Positions 1 to 6,521 of a stretch of DNA of 26,125 nucleotides are shown here, piece by piece; within the stretch, counting starts at the first letter, position 1; every line of letters begins with the position of its first letter. The position numbers were made by a program, and so were the translations under genes. Below the pieces are notes generated by a model, which saw nothing but the letters and a program-made list of their open reading frames with translations, had not been told where the DNA came from and did not search any database. The DNA lies in assembly GCA_003647375.1 (NCBI GenBank), contig QMMS01000024.1:1-26125 (forward strand), read 5' to 3'. This DNA comes from Deltaproteobacteria bacterium (GTDB lineage: Bacteria > Desulfobacterota > Desulfobacteria > Desulfobacterales > B30-G6).

Positions 1-150
1 CCATCCTTCTTGTCACGTCGTAGCTCGAAGAGCGAAGACGGAAGAATTCACCTGGGGGAATATCCAGAAAAAGGCGCTATCGCAACGGTATTGTATATAA
101 TAACAGCTCATTATCTATAATTTGCTATGTTGTTTATGCAACTATGGGGT
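1..150 (-). repeat. Dispersed intergenic element A, copy 1 (inverted, diverged)
   Basis: The reverse complement of this stretch aligns over its length with 25911-26059 and, in part, with 4892-5004. Shared blocks include the GTTGCATAAAC end, an AATATCCAG block, and a CTCGAAGAGCGAAG block near base 30. It is clearly more diverged than the other two copies. The element continues off the left edge, so its outer end cannot be seen. It ends against the ribosome site of the first gene, and the last bases form a 17-bp imperfect tandem duplication (133-149 and 150-166). Confidence 0.8.
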
Positions 151-162
151 TTATGCAATATA

Positions 163-173
163 GGGGGGAGGGG
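163..173 (+). promoter_or_regulatory. Ribosome binding site deciding the start of the CCA enzyme
   Basis: A purine run GGGGGGAGGGG lies 9 bases before ATG 183 (ATG 186 follows at once). The longer in-frame ATG at 144 lies inside repeat element A and has no Shine-Dalgarno sequence, so 183 is preferred. Confidence 0.6.
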
Positions 174-182
174 TACCGGATC

Positions 183-1592
183 ATGATGGATTTCAACATA
201 GATGCTCTACCCAGGAGAAAGGGCGTTTATATTGTGGGCGGTTCCTTGCGGGATCGCCTTCTCGGCAGAATACCCACGGATGTGGATATCGCTGTTCATG
301 GTGATCCAGAGCTGTTTGCCCATGAACTAGCCATGAAACTGAACAGCCGCGTCATCGCTATGGGCAGGCAGACTCACCCGATGTTTCGCGTGGTCACCCA
401 AAACCGTATCTTCGACATTTCTCCCCTTCAGGGTACCACCATTGAAGAAGATCTGAAACATCGAGATTTTACGGTCAACGCATTGGCCTATGAAACATGG
501 TCAGCAAAGGTCATCGATGTTGCCCATGGGCTTCAGGATATTCAGGATAGGCAGATCCGACAGGTTTCGAAAACCAGTTTTCAGGCAGACCCTCTGCGCC
601 TCCTGAGAGCATTTCGAATCGCAGCACAACTCGACTTCCAAATAGATAAACATACCCTCAAAACAATCCGGAGCAACGCCCATTTGATCTCGGCAACCGC
701 CGCCGAACGGATCCGATCAGAACTGCTCGGTATCTTTAAGGCACCGGGTACCCATGAATGGCTGCGGAAAATGGCCGATACCGGGATTCTCTTTAACGTC
801 CTGCCGGAAATAGCAGCGATGAAAGGCTGCCTTCAAAACAGGCACCACGCCTTCGATGTCTTTGAACACACAATCCGAACAGTTTATCACATGGAGGTAT
901 TGACAACCCAAGATCAAAGTCGCGACCCGGGCCATCGGCCATTGATGGAACCCATGGATGTGCACCGGCAAACCCGCCTGAAATTGGCAGCTTTGCTGCA
1001 CGACATGGGAAAACCGCTGAGCATGCATCGGGCCATTGATGGGCATGTCAAGTTTATAGGTCACGCGTCCACCGGCGCCCGGATGGTGGCAAACCTTGGT
1101 GACAGGCTTCGATTTTCCCGCAATGAGATCGAACATGCCACAAAGATGGTTCGATACCACCCCAGGCCGCTATTTTTGTTTAATGCCAGGCAAAAAAAGA
1201 CCTTGACCCAAAGAGGTATCACCCGGTTCTTCTTGAAAACGCATGGTGTTACTACAGACATACTCCTGCTTTCCCTCGCCGACATGCGAGCAAAACAGGT
1301 TTCTGCACATACGACGGGCCCTGAATTTGAGTTGTTTGTGAAAGAGCTGGCCCACCGGTACGACGTCGATTTCAGGCCGTCCCTTGAAATCCCCCCGCTC
1401 ATATCCGGCCATGATCTGATCCATCACCTGCACCTGACACCCTCACCCCTGTTCAAACAGATTCTTGCACGTACAAGAGAACATCAACTTGCCGGCCATA
1501 TCACGACCCGGAAAGAGGCACTCAAATTTACAGCAGATGCAATCGCTTCTTACACACCCTTGAAGCTTGACATTGGCAAGCGGTTTTTGTAG
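183..1592 (+). CDS. CCA tRNA nucleotidyltransferase / poly(A) polymerase family protein with HD domain
   Basis: Adds CCA (or A residues) to RNA 3' ends using CTP/ATP; cytoplasmic. From the start at 183, the class II nucleotidyltransferase head shows GGSLRD at residues 19-24 and the metal-binding DVD at 33-35, then RDFTVNALAY and the DPLRLLRAFR segment typical of the family. The second half carries an HD phosphohydrolase domain: HHAFDVFEHT, LLHDMGKP and a later GHAS histidine. Length is about 470 residues, usual for the HD-containing bacterial branch. The head alone cannot separate CCA-adding from A-adding or poly(A) polymerase activity. An in-frame ATG at 144 would add 13 residues, but it lies in a repeat and lacks a ribosome site. 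The gene stands alone, with repeat DNA on both sides. Confidence 0.88.
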   Translation: MMDFNIDALPRRKGVYIVGGSLRDRLLGRIPTDVDIAVHGDPELFAHELAMKLNSRVIAMGRQTHPMFRVVTQNRIFDISPLQGTTIEEDLKHRDFTVNALAYETWSAKVIDVAHGLQDIQDRQIRQVSKTSFQADPLRLLRAFRIAAQLDFQIDKHTLKTIRSNAHLISATAAERIRSELLGIFKAPGTHEWLRKMADTGILFNVLPEIAAMKGCLQNRHHAFDVFEHTIRTVYHMEVLTTQDQSRDPGHRPLMEPMDVHRQTRLKLAALLHDMGKPLSMHRAIDGHVKFIGHASTGARMVANLGDRLRFSRNEIEHATKMVRYHPRPLFLFNARQKKTLTQRGITRFFLKTHGVTTDILLLSLADMRAKQVSAHTTGPEFELFVKELAHRYDVDFRPSLEIPPLISGHDLIHHLHLTPSPLFKQILARTREHQLAGHITTRKEALKFTADAIASYTPLKLDIGKRFL

Positions 1593-1615
1593 AAGCTATG
1601 GTACAAATTAGGTAG

Positions 1616-1692
1616 ATAGGCTGTAGGCTGTTAGGAGAAGATCGTGCGCCTGATCATACGTAACATCTAAAAGTCTACAGCCTAAACAACCC
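1616..1692. repeat. Dispersed palindromic element B, copy 1
   Basis: The ends are imperfect inverted repeats of about 18 bp, TAGGCTGTAGGCTGTTAG against the complement of CTAAAAGTCTACAGCCTA, with a central segment of about 30 bp. The second copy at 25838-25906 is in the opposite orientation. It resembles a REP-like or hairpin element and may also act as a transcription end for the gene before it. Confidence 0.75.
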
Positions 1693-1715
1693 AAGTCATT
1701 ATGAAGTTGTCAAAA

Positions 1716-1721
1716 TATAAT
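1716..1721 (+). promoter_or_regulatory. Possible -10 box (TATAAT) of adk
   Basis: A perfect TATAAT lies 9 bases before the adk hairpin. No convincing -35 box is seen 16-18 bases upstream. If used, transcription would begin close to 1728, placing the hairpin at the very 5' end of the message. Confidence 0.35.
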
Positions 1722-1730
1722 CGTTACACG

Positions 1731-1775
1731 ATTTGAATTTTTCCCGCACTTGTAAAGTGCGGGAAAAATTCAAAT
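1731..1775 (+). promoter_or_regulatory. Perfect 21-bp inverted repeat in the adk leader
   Basis: The arms 1731-1751 and 1755-1775 are exact reverse complements separated by a 3-base loop (GTA). The core is CCCGCACTT/AAGTGCGGG, flanked by A/T-rich pairs. It ends only a few bases before the ribosome site AAGGAGA at 1781-1787. It is not followed by a T run, so it is unlikely to be a simple terminator. A 5' stabilising hairpin, a protein-binding site or a regulatory leader are possible. Confidence 0.85.
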
Positions 1776-1793
1776 AAAGGAAAGGAGACGTAT

Positions 1794-2468
1794 ATGAATA
1801 TTTTATTTTTCGGTCCAAATGGCAGTGGCAAAGGTACACAGGGCTCTATCGTAAAAGGTAAATACCAGACCCCACACATCGAATCTGGTGCTATTTTTCG
1901 TGAGAACATTTCCAATGGCACTGAACTCGGGGCCCAGGCCAAAGCGTACATCGACAAGGGCGATCTTGTTCCTGACGACATTACCATTCCCATGATTCTC
2001 GACCGCCTGCAACGAGATGATTGTAAAAATGGATGGCTTCTGGATGGTTTTCCGAGAAACAAGAACCAGGCCATCAAACTGGACGAGGCCCTCAAAGCCG
2101 CCGATATGCGTCTCGATATTGTCGTAGAAATCCTGCTCGACCGCGAAATAGCCAAAAACAGAATTATGGGCCGCAGACTATGCGTGAACGACAATAACCA
2201 CCCCAACAATATTTTTATCGATGCCATCAAACCGGACGGCGACAAATGCCGCGTCTGTAATGGTGACCTGAAAACACGTTCCGATGACCAGGACGAAGAG
2301 GCCATCAACAAACGGCACAATATCTATTATGACGACGAAGTGGGCACGCTGGCATCGGCTTACTACTTTAGAGATCTTGCGGAACAGGAAGAAGGCCTCA
2401 AGTATATCACATTGAATGGTGAACCGAGCGTCAAAGACGTCACCGATGAGCTGCTTTCAAAGTTGTAG
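1794..2468 (+). CDS. adk: Adenylate kinase
   Basis: Catalyses ATP + AMP to 2 ADP in the cytoplasm. The P-loop GPNGSGKGTQ is at residues 7-16, the AMP-site motif DGFPRN at 84-89, and a long-type LID spans roughly 127-164 ending in RSDD. Length (224) fits long-form bacterial Adk. Oddities: the usual SGD at the AMP site reads SGA, and the LID zinc site is incomplete, with C130, C152 and C155 present but N133 where the second cysteine is expected; H136 might substitute. The start is well supported by AAGGAGA 6 bases upstream. Unlike many bacteria there is no secY or map neighbour; the gene is monocistronic, with a strong leader hairpin before it. Confidence 0.93.
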   Translation: MNILFFGPNGSGKGTQGSIVKGKYQTPHIESGAIFRENISNGTELGAQAKAYIDKGDLVPDDITIPMILDRLQRDDCKNGWLLDGFPRNKNQAIKLDEALKAADMRLDIVVEILLDREIAKNRIMGRRLCVNDNNHPNNIFIDAIKPDGDKCRVCNGDLKTRSDDQDEEAINKRHNIYYDDEVGTLASAYYFRDLAEQEEGLKYITLNGEPSVKDVTDELLSKL

Positions 2469-2500
2469 TTGGACGTTTTACAAGACCGTCAATTTTTTAC

Positions 2501-2529
2501 TTGCAATTCGTTCCGTAAGTCATTATAAA
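2501..2529 (+). promoter_or_regulatory. Sigma-70 type promoter of rpsU
   Basis: TTGCAA (2501-2506) and TATAAA (2524-2529) are separated by exactly 17 bases, about 70 bases before the rpsU start. Confidence 0.65.
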
Positions 2530-2598
2530 TGCATGTTTACATAATCAACGATCGAGAATGCTGTTGCATATATCGTGGGGAAAAGGGGGCGATGAAGT

Positions 2599-2802
2599 TT
2601 GAAGGCTATTGAAGTAAAGGTTTATGACAACGACCTTGAAAAAGCCATGAGGATCTTGAAGAAAAAAATTCAGAACGATGGACTTTTCAAACGGTTAAAA
2701 CTCAAAAAAAGTTACGAAAAACCGAGTGAATATAGACGACGAAAACAGCGCGAAGCGTTGAGACGTCAGCGGATAGCTGCTTCAAGACGCAGGTACCGAT
2801 AA
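2599..2802 (+). CDS. rpsU: 30S ribosomal protein S21
   Basis: A small-subunit ribosomal protein involved in translation initiation. The 67 residues show the S21 pattern: IEVKVYDND, then EKAMRILKKKI, and an arginine-rich tail ending RRQRIAASRRRYR. The start is TTG at 2599, with a G-rich ribosome site GGGGG at 2585-2589. An out-of-frame ATG at 2592 lies between the ribosome site and the TTG and opens a 6-codon reading frame ending at 2612, which may lower S21 translation. The gene has its own promoter and a strong terminator, so it is a single-gene unit. Confidence 0.95.
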   Translation: MKAIEVKVYDNDLEKAMRILKKKIQNDGLFKRLKLKKSYEKPSEYRRRKQREALRRQRIAASRRRYR

Positions 2803-2814
2803 GCTTTTACTCAT

Positions 2815-2857
2815 TTTTTTGCCCGGCAGTGTTTTCACAACCTGCCGGGCTTTTTTT
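2815..2857 (+). terminator. Rho-independent terminator of rpsU
   Basis: Stem GCCCGGCAG (2821-2829) pairs with CTGCCGGGC (2842-2850) and is followed by a run of seven T. Confidence 0.93.
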
Positions 2858-2863
2858 GTGCGG

Positions 2864-2882
2864 ACCCCATAGTTGCATAAAC
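2864..2882 (+). repeat. 19-bp remnant of element A upstream of folC
   Basis: The 19 bases are an exact reverse complement of 132-150, the inner end of element A copy 1. Only this end is present. It lies between the rpsU terminator and folC. Confidence 0.6.
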
Positions 2883-2987
2883 TGGGGTGAACACAACGAA
2901 TCCGATAACTTTGGGATGTGGGGTGCAAATGGCTATAGGCCGATTGCCTTGAGCAACCCAACAAACACAATGAACTCAAAAAACACA

Positions 2988-4283
2988 ATGAACCCAATAA
3001 CCTCGGATAAAACTTACAACGATTGCCTGAAAGCCATGTACAGCCTCAGAAGATTCGGCATCAAAATGGGGCTTTCAACCATCAGGCGTATATTGAAGGA
3101 ACTCGGAAATCCGCAGGATCATTTTGGTTGCATCCATGTGGCGGGCACCAACGGAAAGGGTTCCATCGCCTCGGGTATCGCTTCGATCTTGAATACAGCC
3201 GGGTACCGGACCGGGTTGTATACTTCCCCTCATCTGGTCACCTTCAATGAACGGATCAGCACCAATGGCAGACACATATCCAATGCAGGGGTAGTAGCTG
3301 CCTACGAGGCTGTTAAAAACGTCCATCATGGATCCCGGGAGCCTACCTTCTTCGAATTTGCGACGGCCATGGCTCTCTATGATTTTGACCGGGAGAGCAT
3401 TGACTGGGCCGTCATTGAAACCGGTATGGGTGGGCGACTCGATGCCACCAATATCGTCAGGCCGACCATCAGCATCATTTCGAATCTATCCCTTGAGCAC
3501 CAGGATTACCTGGGCAACAGCCTGGCACAAATTGCCGGCGAAAAGGGAGGCATCATCAAGAAAGGCATTCCCGTGGTCACAGGCGTCAGGCAACCAGGGG
3601 CACTGTCCGTATTGAATGACATCGCTGCCGCAAAATCAGCCCCTGTCTTCCGCCTGGGAAAAGACTTCCGGGTACGCCGGAAATCGGGGAATGCCTTTAC
3701 CTTTTTCGGAATCCAGAACCGATGGCCCAATATGAAAACCAGTCTCATGGGCCGGCACCAGGTCGATAATGCCGCCATTTCCCTGGCCGCATGCGAACTC
3801 CTGAATCGTGCCGGAGTTTCCATCTCCGAAGAAAACTGCCGGCAGGGCTTGTTTAACCTATGCTGGCCCGGAAGACTCGAAATCATTTCCGAGTCTCCCA
3901 GAATCATCCTGGACGGCGCCCACAATCTGGCTGCTGCCCGAAATCTGGCAACTTTCCTGGCACAGGAGACAGACCAACGTCCCATTACAATGGTCATCGG
4001 CATCCTGGACGACAAGCCTTATGAAGCCATGTTGTCAGCGCTTATCCCGGTCACTCAAAAAGTGATATTCACCCGGCCCAAAATCGATCGGGGTCTTCCC
4101 CCGGAAACGCTGTACGCTGAAGCCCGGCAATATGGGAAAGATATGACCCTCTTGCCGGATGTCCACCGGGCTGTCGAACATGCAGTCAACCAGGCCGCAC
4201 CCGATGATGTCATCTGCATTGCCGGCTCCCTCTATGTTGTGGGTGAAGCAAAATTATCTCTCCCCCATATCCTGCCATCCTAA
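2988..4283 (+). CDS. folC: Bifunctional folylpolyglutamate synthase / dihydrofolate synthase
   Basis: Adds glutamate to dihydropteroate and folates using ATP. Mur-ligase-family features are clear: YSLRRFGIKMGL near the start, the P-loop HVAGTNGKGSIAS, TSPHLVTFNERI, ETGMGGRLDATN, the linker GRHQVDNAAISLAAC, and ILDGAHN in the C-terminal domain. The start is uncertain. ATG 2988 gives the N-terminal length usual for the family; ATG 2970 and 2916 are alternatives, and none has a good ribosome site. The longest frame, from 2829, begins inside the rpsU terminator and is rejected. The 12-base sequence AACACAATGAAC occurs twice (2964-2975 and 2982-2993), so two candidate starts are tandem duplicates. 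accD, its frequent neighbour elsewhere, is not visible. Confidence 0.92.
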   Translation: MNPITSDKTYNDCLKAMYSLRRFGIKMGLSTIRRILKELGNPQDHFGCIHVAGTNGKGSIASGIASILNTAGYRTGLYTSPHLVTFNERISTNGRHISNAGVVAAYEAVKNVHHGSREPTFFEFATAMALYDFDRESIDWAVIETGMGGRLDATNIVRPTISIISNLSLEHQDYLGNSLAQIAGEKGGIIKKGIPVVTGVRQPGALSVLNDIAAAKSAPVFRLGKDFRVRRKSGNAFTFFGIQNRWPNMKTSLMGRHQVDNAAISLAACELLNRAGVSISEENCRQGLFNLCWPGRLEIISESPRIILDGAHNLAAARNLATFLAQETDQRPITMVIGILDDKPYEAMLSALIPVTQKVIFTRPKIDRGLPPETLYAEARQYGKDMTLLPDVHRAVEHAVNQAAPDDVICIAGSLYVVGEAKLSLPHILPS

Positions 4284-4292
4284 CCTTTGGAC

Positions 4293-4321
4293 TTGACAGA
4301 GGCACCCTCTTAAACTACTTA
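4293..4321 (+). promoter_or_regulatory. Promoter of tRNA-Arg
   Basis: A perfect TTGACA (4293-4298), a 17-base spacer and TACTTA (4316-4321) end 11 bases before the mature tRNA start, so the leader must be very short. Confidence 0.7.
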
Positions 4322-4332
4322 TTATGCCACCT

Positions 4333-4408
4333 GCGCCCGTAGCTCAGTGGATAGAGCGTCAGCCTCCGGAGCTGAAAGCCGCTGGTTCGATCCCAGCCGG
4401 GCGTACCA
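4333..4408 (+). tRNA. tRNA-Arg (anticodon CCG), CCA encoded
   Basis: All arms of the cloverleaf can be drawn. The acceptor stem is GCGCCCG against CGGGCGT (first pair G-U), the D-arm holds AGCTCAGTGGATAGAGC, the anticodon stem TCAGC/GCTGA encloses loop CTCCGGA, and the T-arm holds GGTTCGATCC. The anticodon CCG reads CGG (Arg). The 3' ACCA is encoded in the DNA. Confidence 0.96.
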
Positions 4409-4410
4409 TA

Positions 4411-4455
4411 AACAAAACAAGGGCTTACGATAAACTCATAAGCCCTTTTGTTTTT
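4411..4455 (+). terminator. Terminator of tRNA-Arg
   Basis: Arms 4411-4427 and 4439-4455 pair around an 11-base loop. The core is AGGGCTTA/TAAGCCCT, followed by TTTTGTTTTT. Confidence 0.9.
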
Positions 4456-4593
4456 CATAAAATATTAATCCCCGACATAAAACATGGCCATTTAAGAGCT
4501 GCAGGAAGCCCGCCAGGGTCATTCCTTTTCGGCACCGGCACGCCTATCCCGTATATATGATTGCCTATATTTAATCCGTAATGAACTTTCTTC

Positions 4594-4620
4594 TTGCATA
4601 CCATAATTGGTTTATATAAT
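4594..4620 (+). promoter_or_regulatory. Probable promoter of the RR-hexad gene
   Basis: A perfect TATAAT (4615-4620) is preceded by TTGCAT (4594-4599) at a short 15-base spacing; reading the -35 as CTTGCA gives 16. It lies 31 bases before the start codon. Confidence 0.5.
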
Positions 4621-4651
4621 TTCCCGCCAAACTACTTATTGGAGGTAATAA

Positions 4652-4834
4652 ATGGGTCAAGATCGACGCCTTGAATTAAACAGAAGAATGCTTGGAGATA
4701 GACGATTTGGTAATAATGGTAATGGGCATAATGGCACTGAAAGAAGAAATGTCTTTGATCGAAGAGGTTATAGCGAAAGAAGACAAGATAAATATATACA
4801 TTCCAAAACAGATCTATTCCGAATAGCATCATAA
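4652..4834 (+). CDS. Small arginine-rich protein with six (D/E/N)RR hexads, unknown function
   Basis: A 60-residue protein with no recognised family. Acid-or-amide-R-R triplets start at residues 4, 10, 16, 30, 36 and 42: two blocks of three hexads (DRRLEL-type units) separated by a glycine/asparagine linker GNNGNGHNG. The first two hexads of each block are strictly 6 residues apart, which looks designed rather than random. Expression signals are strong: TTGGAGGTAATA directly before ATG 4652, a likely promoter at 4594-4620 and a classic terminator after it. No signal peptide or membrane segment is visible. The regular basic/acidic hexads could bind RNA, DNA or another acidic partner; this is inference only. 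The gene is A/T-rich compared with folC and free-standing. Confidence 0.75.
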   Translation: MGQDRRLELNRRMLGDRRFGNNGNGHNGTERRNVFDRRGYSERRQDKYIHSKTDLFRIAS

Positions 4835-4860
4835 GATATCAAATATTGTCAAAGAGCATG

Positions 4861-4890
4861 GGCAGGGCCAACGTGGCCCTGCCTTTTTTT
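4861..4890 (+). terminator. Rho-independent terminator after the RR-hexad gene
   Basis: A 10-bp perfect stem, GGCAGGGCCA (4861-4870) with TGGCCCTGCC (4874-4883), has a 3-base loop ACG and is followed by seven T. Confidence 0.95.
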
Positions 4891-4891
4891 A

Positions 4892-5004
4892 CCCCAAGGT
4901 TGCATAAACAACATGACAAAGGATAATCAATGGGTTGTTATTATAACCAATATCATAGGGAAAACGTCATTTCCTGGATATTCCACCAGGTTAATTCATC
5001 AGAC
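4892..5004 (+). repeat. Dispersed element A, copy 2 (truncated)
   Basis: This copy matches 25911-26023 in the same orientation with about five mismatches over 113 bases. Similarity stops near 5004, so the right third, with the second terminal inverted repeat, is missing. The remaining 5005-5126 stretch shows no gene or obvious signal. The copy sits between the convergent RR-hexad gene and the catabolic cluster. Confidence 0.88.
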
Positions 5005-5126
5005 ATGAGACAAGCCCGGGGCGCATACAAATCGAAGCCCAACACAATTTGATGATTGGAAGTTTGAAGTAAAAGTCTTATTATGATCTCCGGATCGCGT
5101 GCAGATGAATATTTATTTCACATCTA

Positions 5127-6431
5127 TTAGAGAAACGCTGCCATGTATTGATAGTCCGGTGTCAATGCACCGTTCTGCAAAATGACTGCTTTTTTGATCT
5201 CTTCCGGAAGGTTGAGGTCTTTAAAATCTTTCTTGAAATCAGCAGAAACAATGTCATTTACAAATACTTTTAGTTCCGAAGAAAACGAGGCGGATGCTTC
5301 TCTGGGAAACTCACATGGCAGATTATCGATAGCCATGATGGTGATACCAGAATCCTGAATTCCATTTTTATAATCGTCCTCATCGGCATAATAAGTGTAA
5401 CAGGCGTTATCCGGCTTTGTGGCCGCCTTCGTTATTTCAATTGACCCATTTATATCACAGCTGATATCACCGATAACTTGAAGCCCAGATTTATTCGCCC
5501 CGATCAGATCATCTTTAAGTCTTTGACGTGTAATAAGCCTGGGGTATTTTTCGGTCCAGTACACACAATTAACAAGTATTTTCAAGGCAGGCAGGTAATT
5601 ATCAAATATGGATTCATACTTCTTAGGATGGTCGTAATAGTCCTGAAGTTCAAATTCGCCTTCATTGGGTTGAACCATATCTTTTTCTTCAAATACAGTT
5701 TTATAGATGTACGCATTGTCCAAATCGGCGCCGTTTAACCCGACCCTGAGGTGATCTGGGGTGATTGTTTTCACCGGTAAAAGATCAAGTATACTCTGAG
5801 CGCCCTTCGATACATTGCCGTACCCTGCAAGCCCAACTGTCAGGGGATGAATTTCACTCGGAATTCCTGTATTGGAAATCTCCAGACCAATATCTTTTAT
5901 TTCCTCTTTGGCCTTATTTTCAGACCTATATTGATATGCTTGCTTAATCCTCTCAAAAGGTGTGCGATAGCCCTGCATTTTCATTTTTCGGCCAAACGCA
6001 TGAAGCGTTTCGATCATGCCAGCCAGACCGGCGTAAACACTAAAGGTAATGATGCGGGCATTTTGGTGGTCGCTCATCCGTTCATAATCAATGAGATTGC
6101 ATTGAAGATCCATGAGCCGTTTCAACATCTTCATGTTATAGGGTTGCCCTTTGACTGTATGAGAAAAAAACACGTATGTTTTGCCTTTTTCCAATAACCG
6201 GGTTGGGATTTCCTTCACGGCAAAAAGGATATCGGCATTGCTCAAACCCTCATCTATCCGGGCTTTAGCATTTTTGTATGCCCCGTCCGGAAAAATTCGG
6301 ATATCGGAAGGTTGAACGATGGTTGTTATTCCAAATCTTTCATATAGCTCTTTTACATCTGTGGGAATCAAAGGTGCCCTTCTTTCCCATTTATTTTTAT
6401 CTTCTCTGCGTACACCAATCGTTTTTCCCAT
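5127..6431 (-). CDS. Lysine-ketoglutarate-reductase-like (saccharopine-forming) dehydrogenase, stand-alone LKR half
   Basis: It resembles the N-terminal LKR domain of the eukaryotic aminoadipate semialdehyde synthase, an alanine-dehydrogenase/transhydrogenase fold. Characteristic segments are GVRREDKNKWERRAPL (6-21), QPSDIRIFPD (40-49), KTYVFFSHTVKGQPYNM (84-100), LIDYER (113-118) and the Rossmann loop GYGNVSKGA (203-211). The known family reaction joins lysine and 2-oxoglutarate reductively to saccharopine, or the reverse; the true substrate here may be another secondary amine. Length is 434 residues. The saccharopine dehydrogenase half of the eukaryotic enzyme is not in the window. It is the last gene of the minus-strand cluster, 90 bases after the DUF4387 gene. 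Confidence 0.8.
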   Translation of the reverse strand: MGKTIGVRREDKNKWERRAPLIPTDVKELYERFGITTIVQPSDIRIFPDGAYKNAKARIDEGLSNADILFAVKEIPTRLLEKGKTYVFFSHTVKGQPYNMKMLKRLMDLQCNLIDYERMSDHQNARIITFSVYAGLAGMIETLHAFGRKMKMQGYRTPFERIKQAYQYRSENKAKEEIKDIGLEISNTGIPSEIHPLTVGLAGYGNVSKGAQSILDLLPVKTITPDHLRVGLNGADLDNAYIYKTVFEEKDMVQPNEGEFELQDYYDHPKKYESIFDNYLPALKILVNCVYWTEKYPRLITRQRLKDDLIGANKSGLQVIGDISCDINGSIEITKAATKPDNACYTYYADEDDYKNGIQDSGITIMAIDNLPCEFPREASASFSSELKVFVNDIVSADFKKDFKDLNLPEEIKKAVILQNGALTPDYQYMAAFL

Positions 6432-6521
6432 TTTGCACCACTGTTTTGTTTATCATGAACTAACCCGATGCAGAGCATCGAGGAATTCTTTTGATTAAAT
6501 ACCGAACCAACTCATAAGGCT

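Noticed and set aside
144..182. Longer N-terminus for the CCA enzyme
   Set aside because: It lies in element A and its tandem duplication, without a ribosome site; ATG 183 has a strong one.
1724..2320. 198-codon minus-strand frame opposite adk
   Set aside because: Antisense shadow of adk, no ribosome site, serine-rich with no family pattern.
2471..2497. Terminator after adk (GACG...CGTC then T6)
   Set aside because: The stem is only 4 bp with a bulge, too weak to list as a feature.
2829..2987. Longer N-terminus for FolC
   Set aside because: It would start inside the rpsU terminator stem and translate repeat DNA.
4324..4560. 78-codon frame covering the tRNA
   Set aside because: It is the translation of the tRNA-Arg gene and its terminator, a classic false protein (VAQWIERQPPELK-type).
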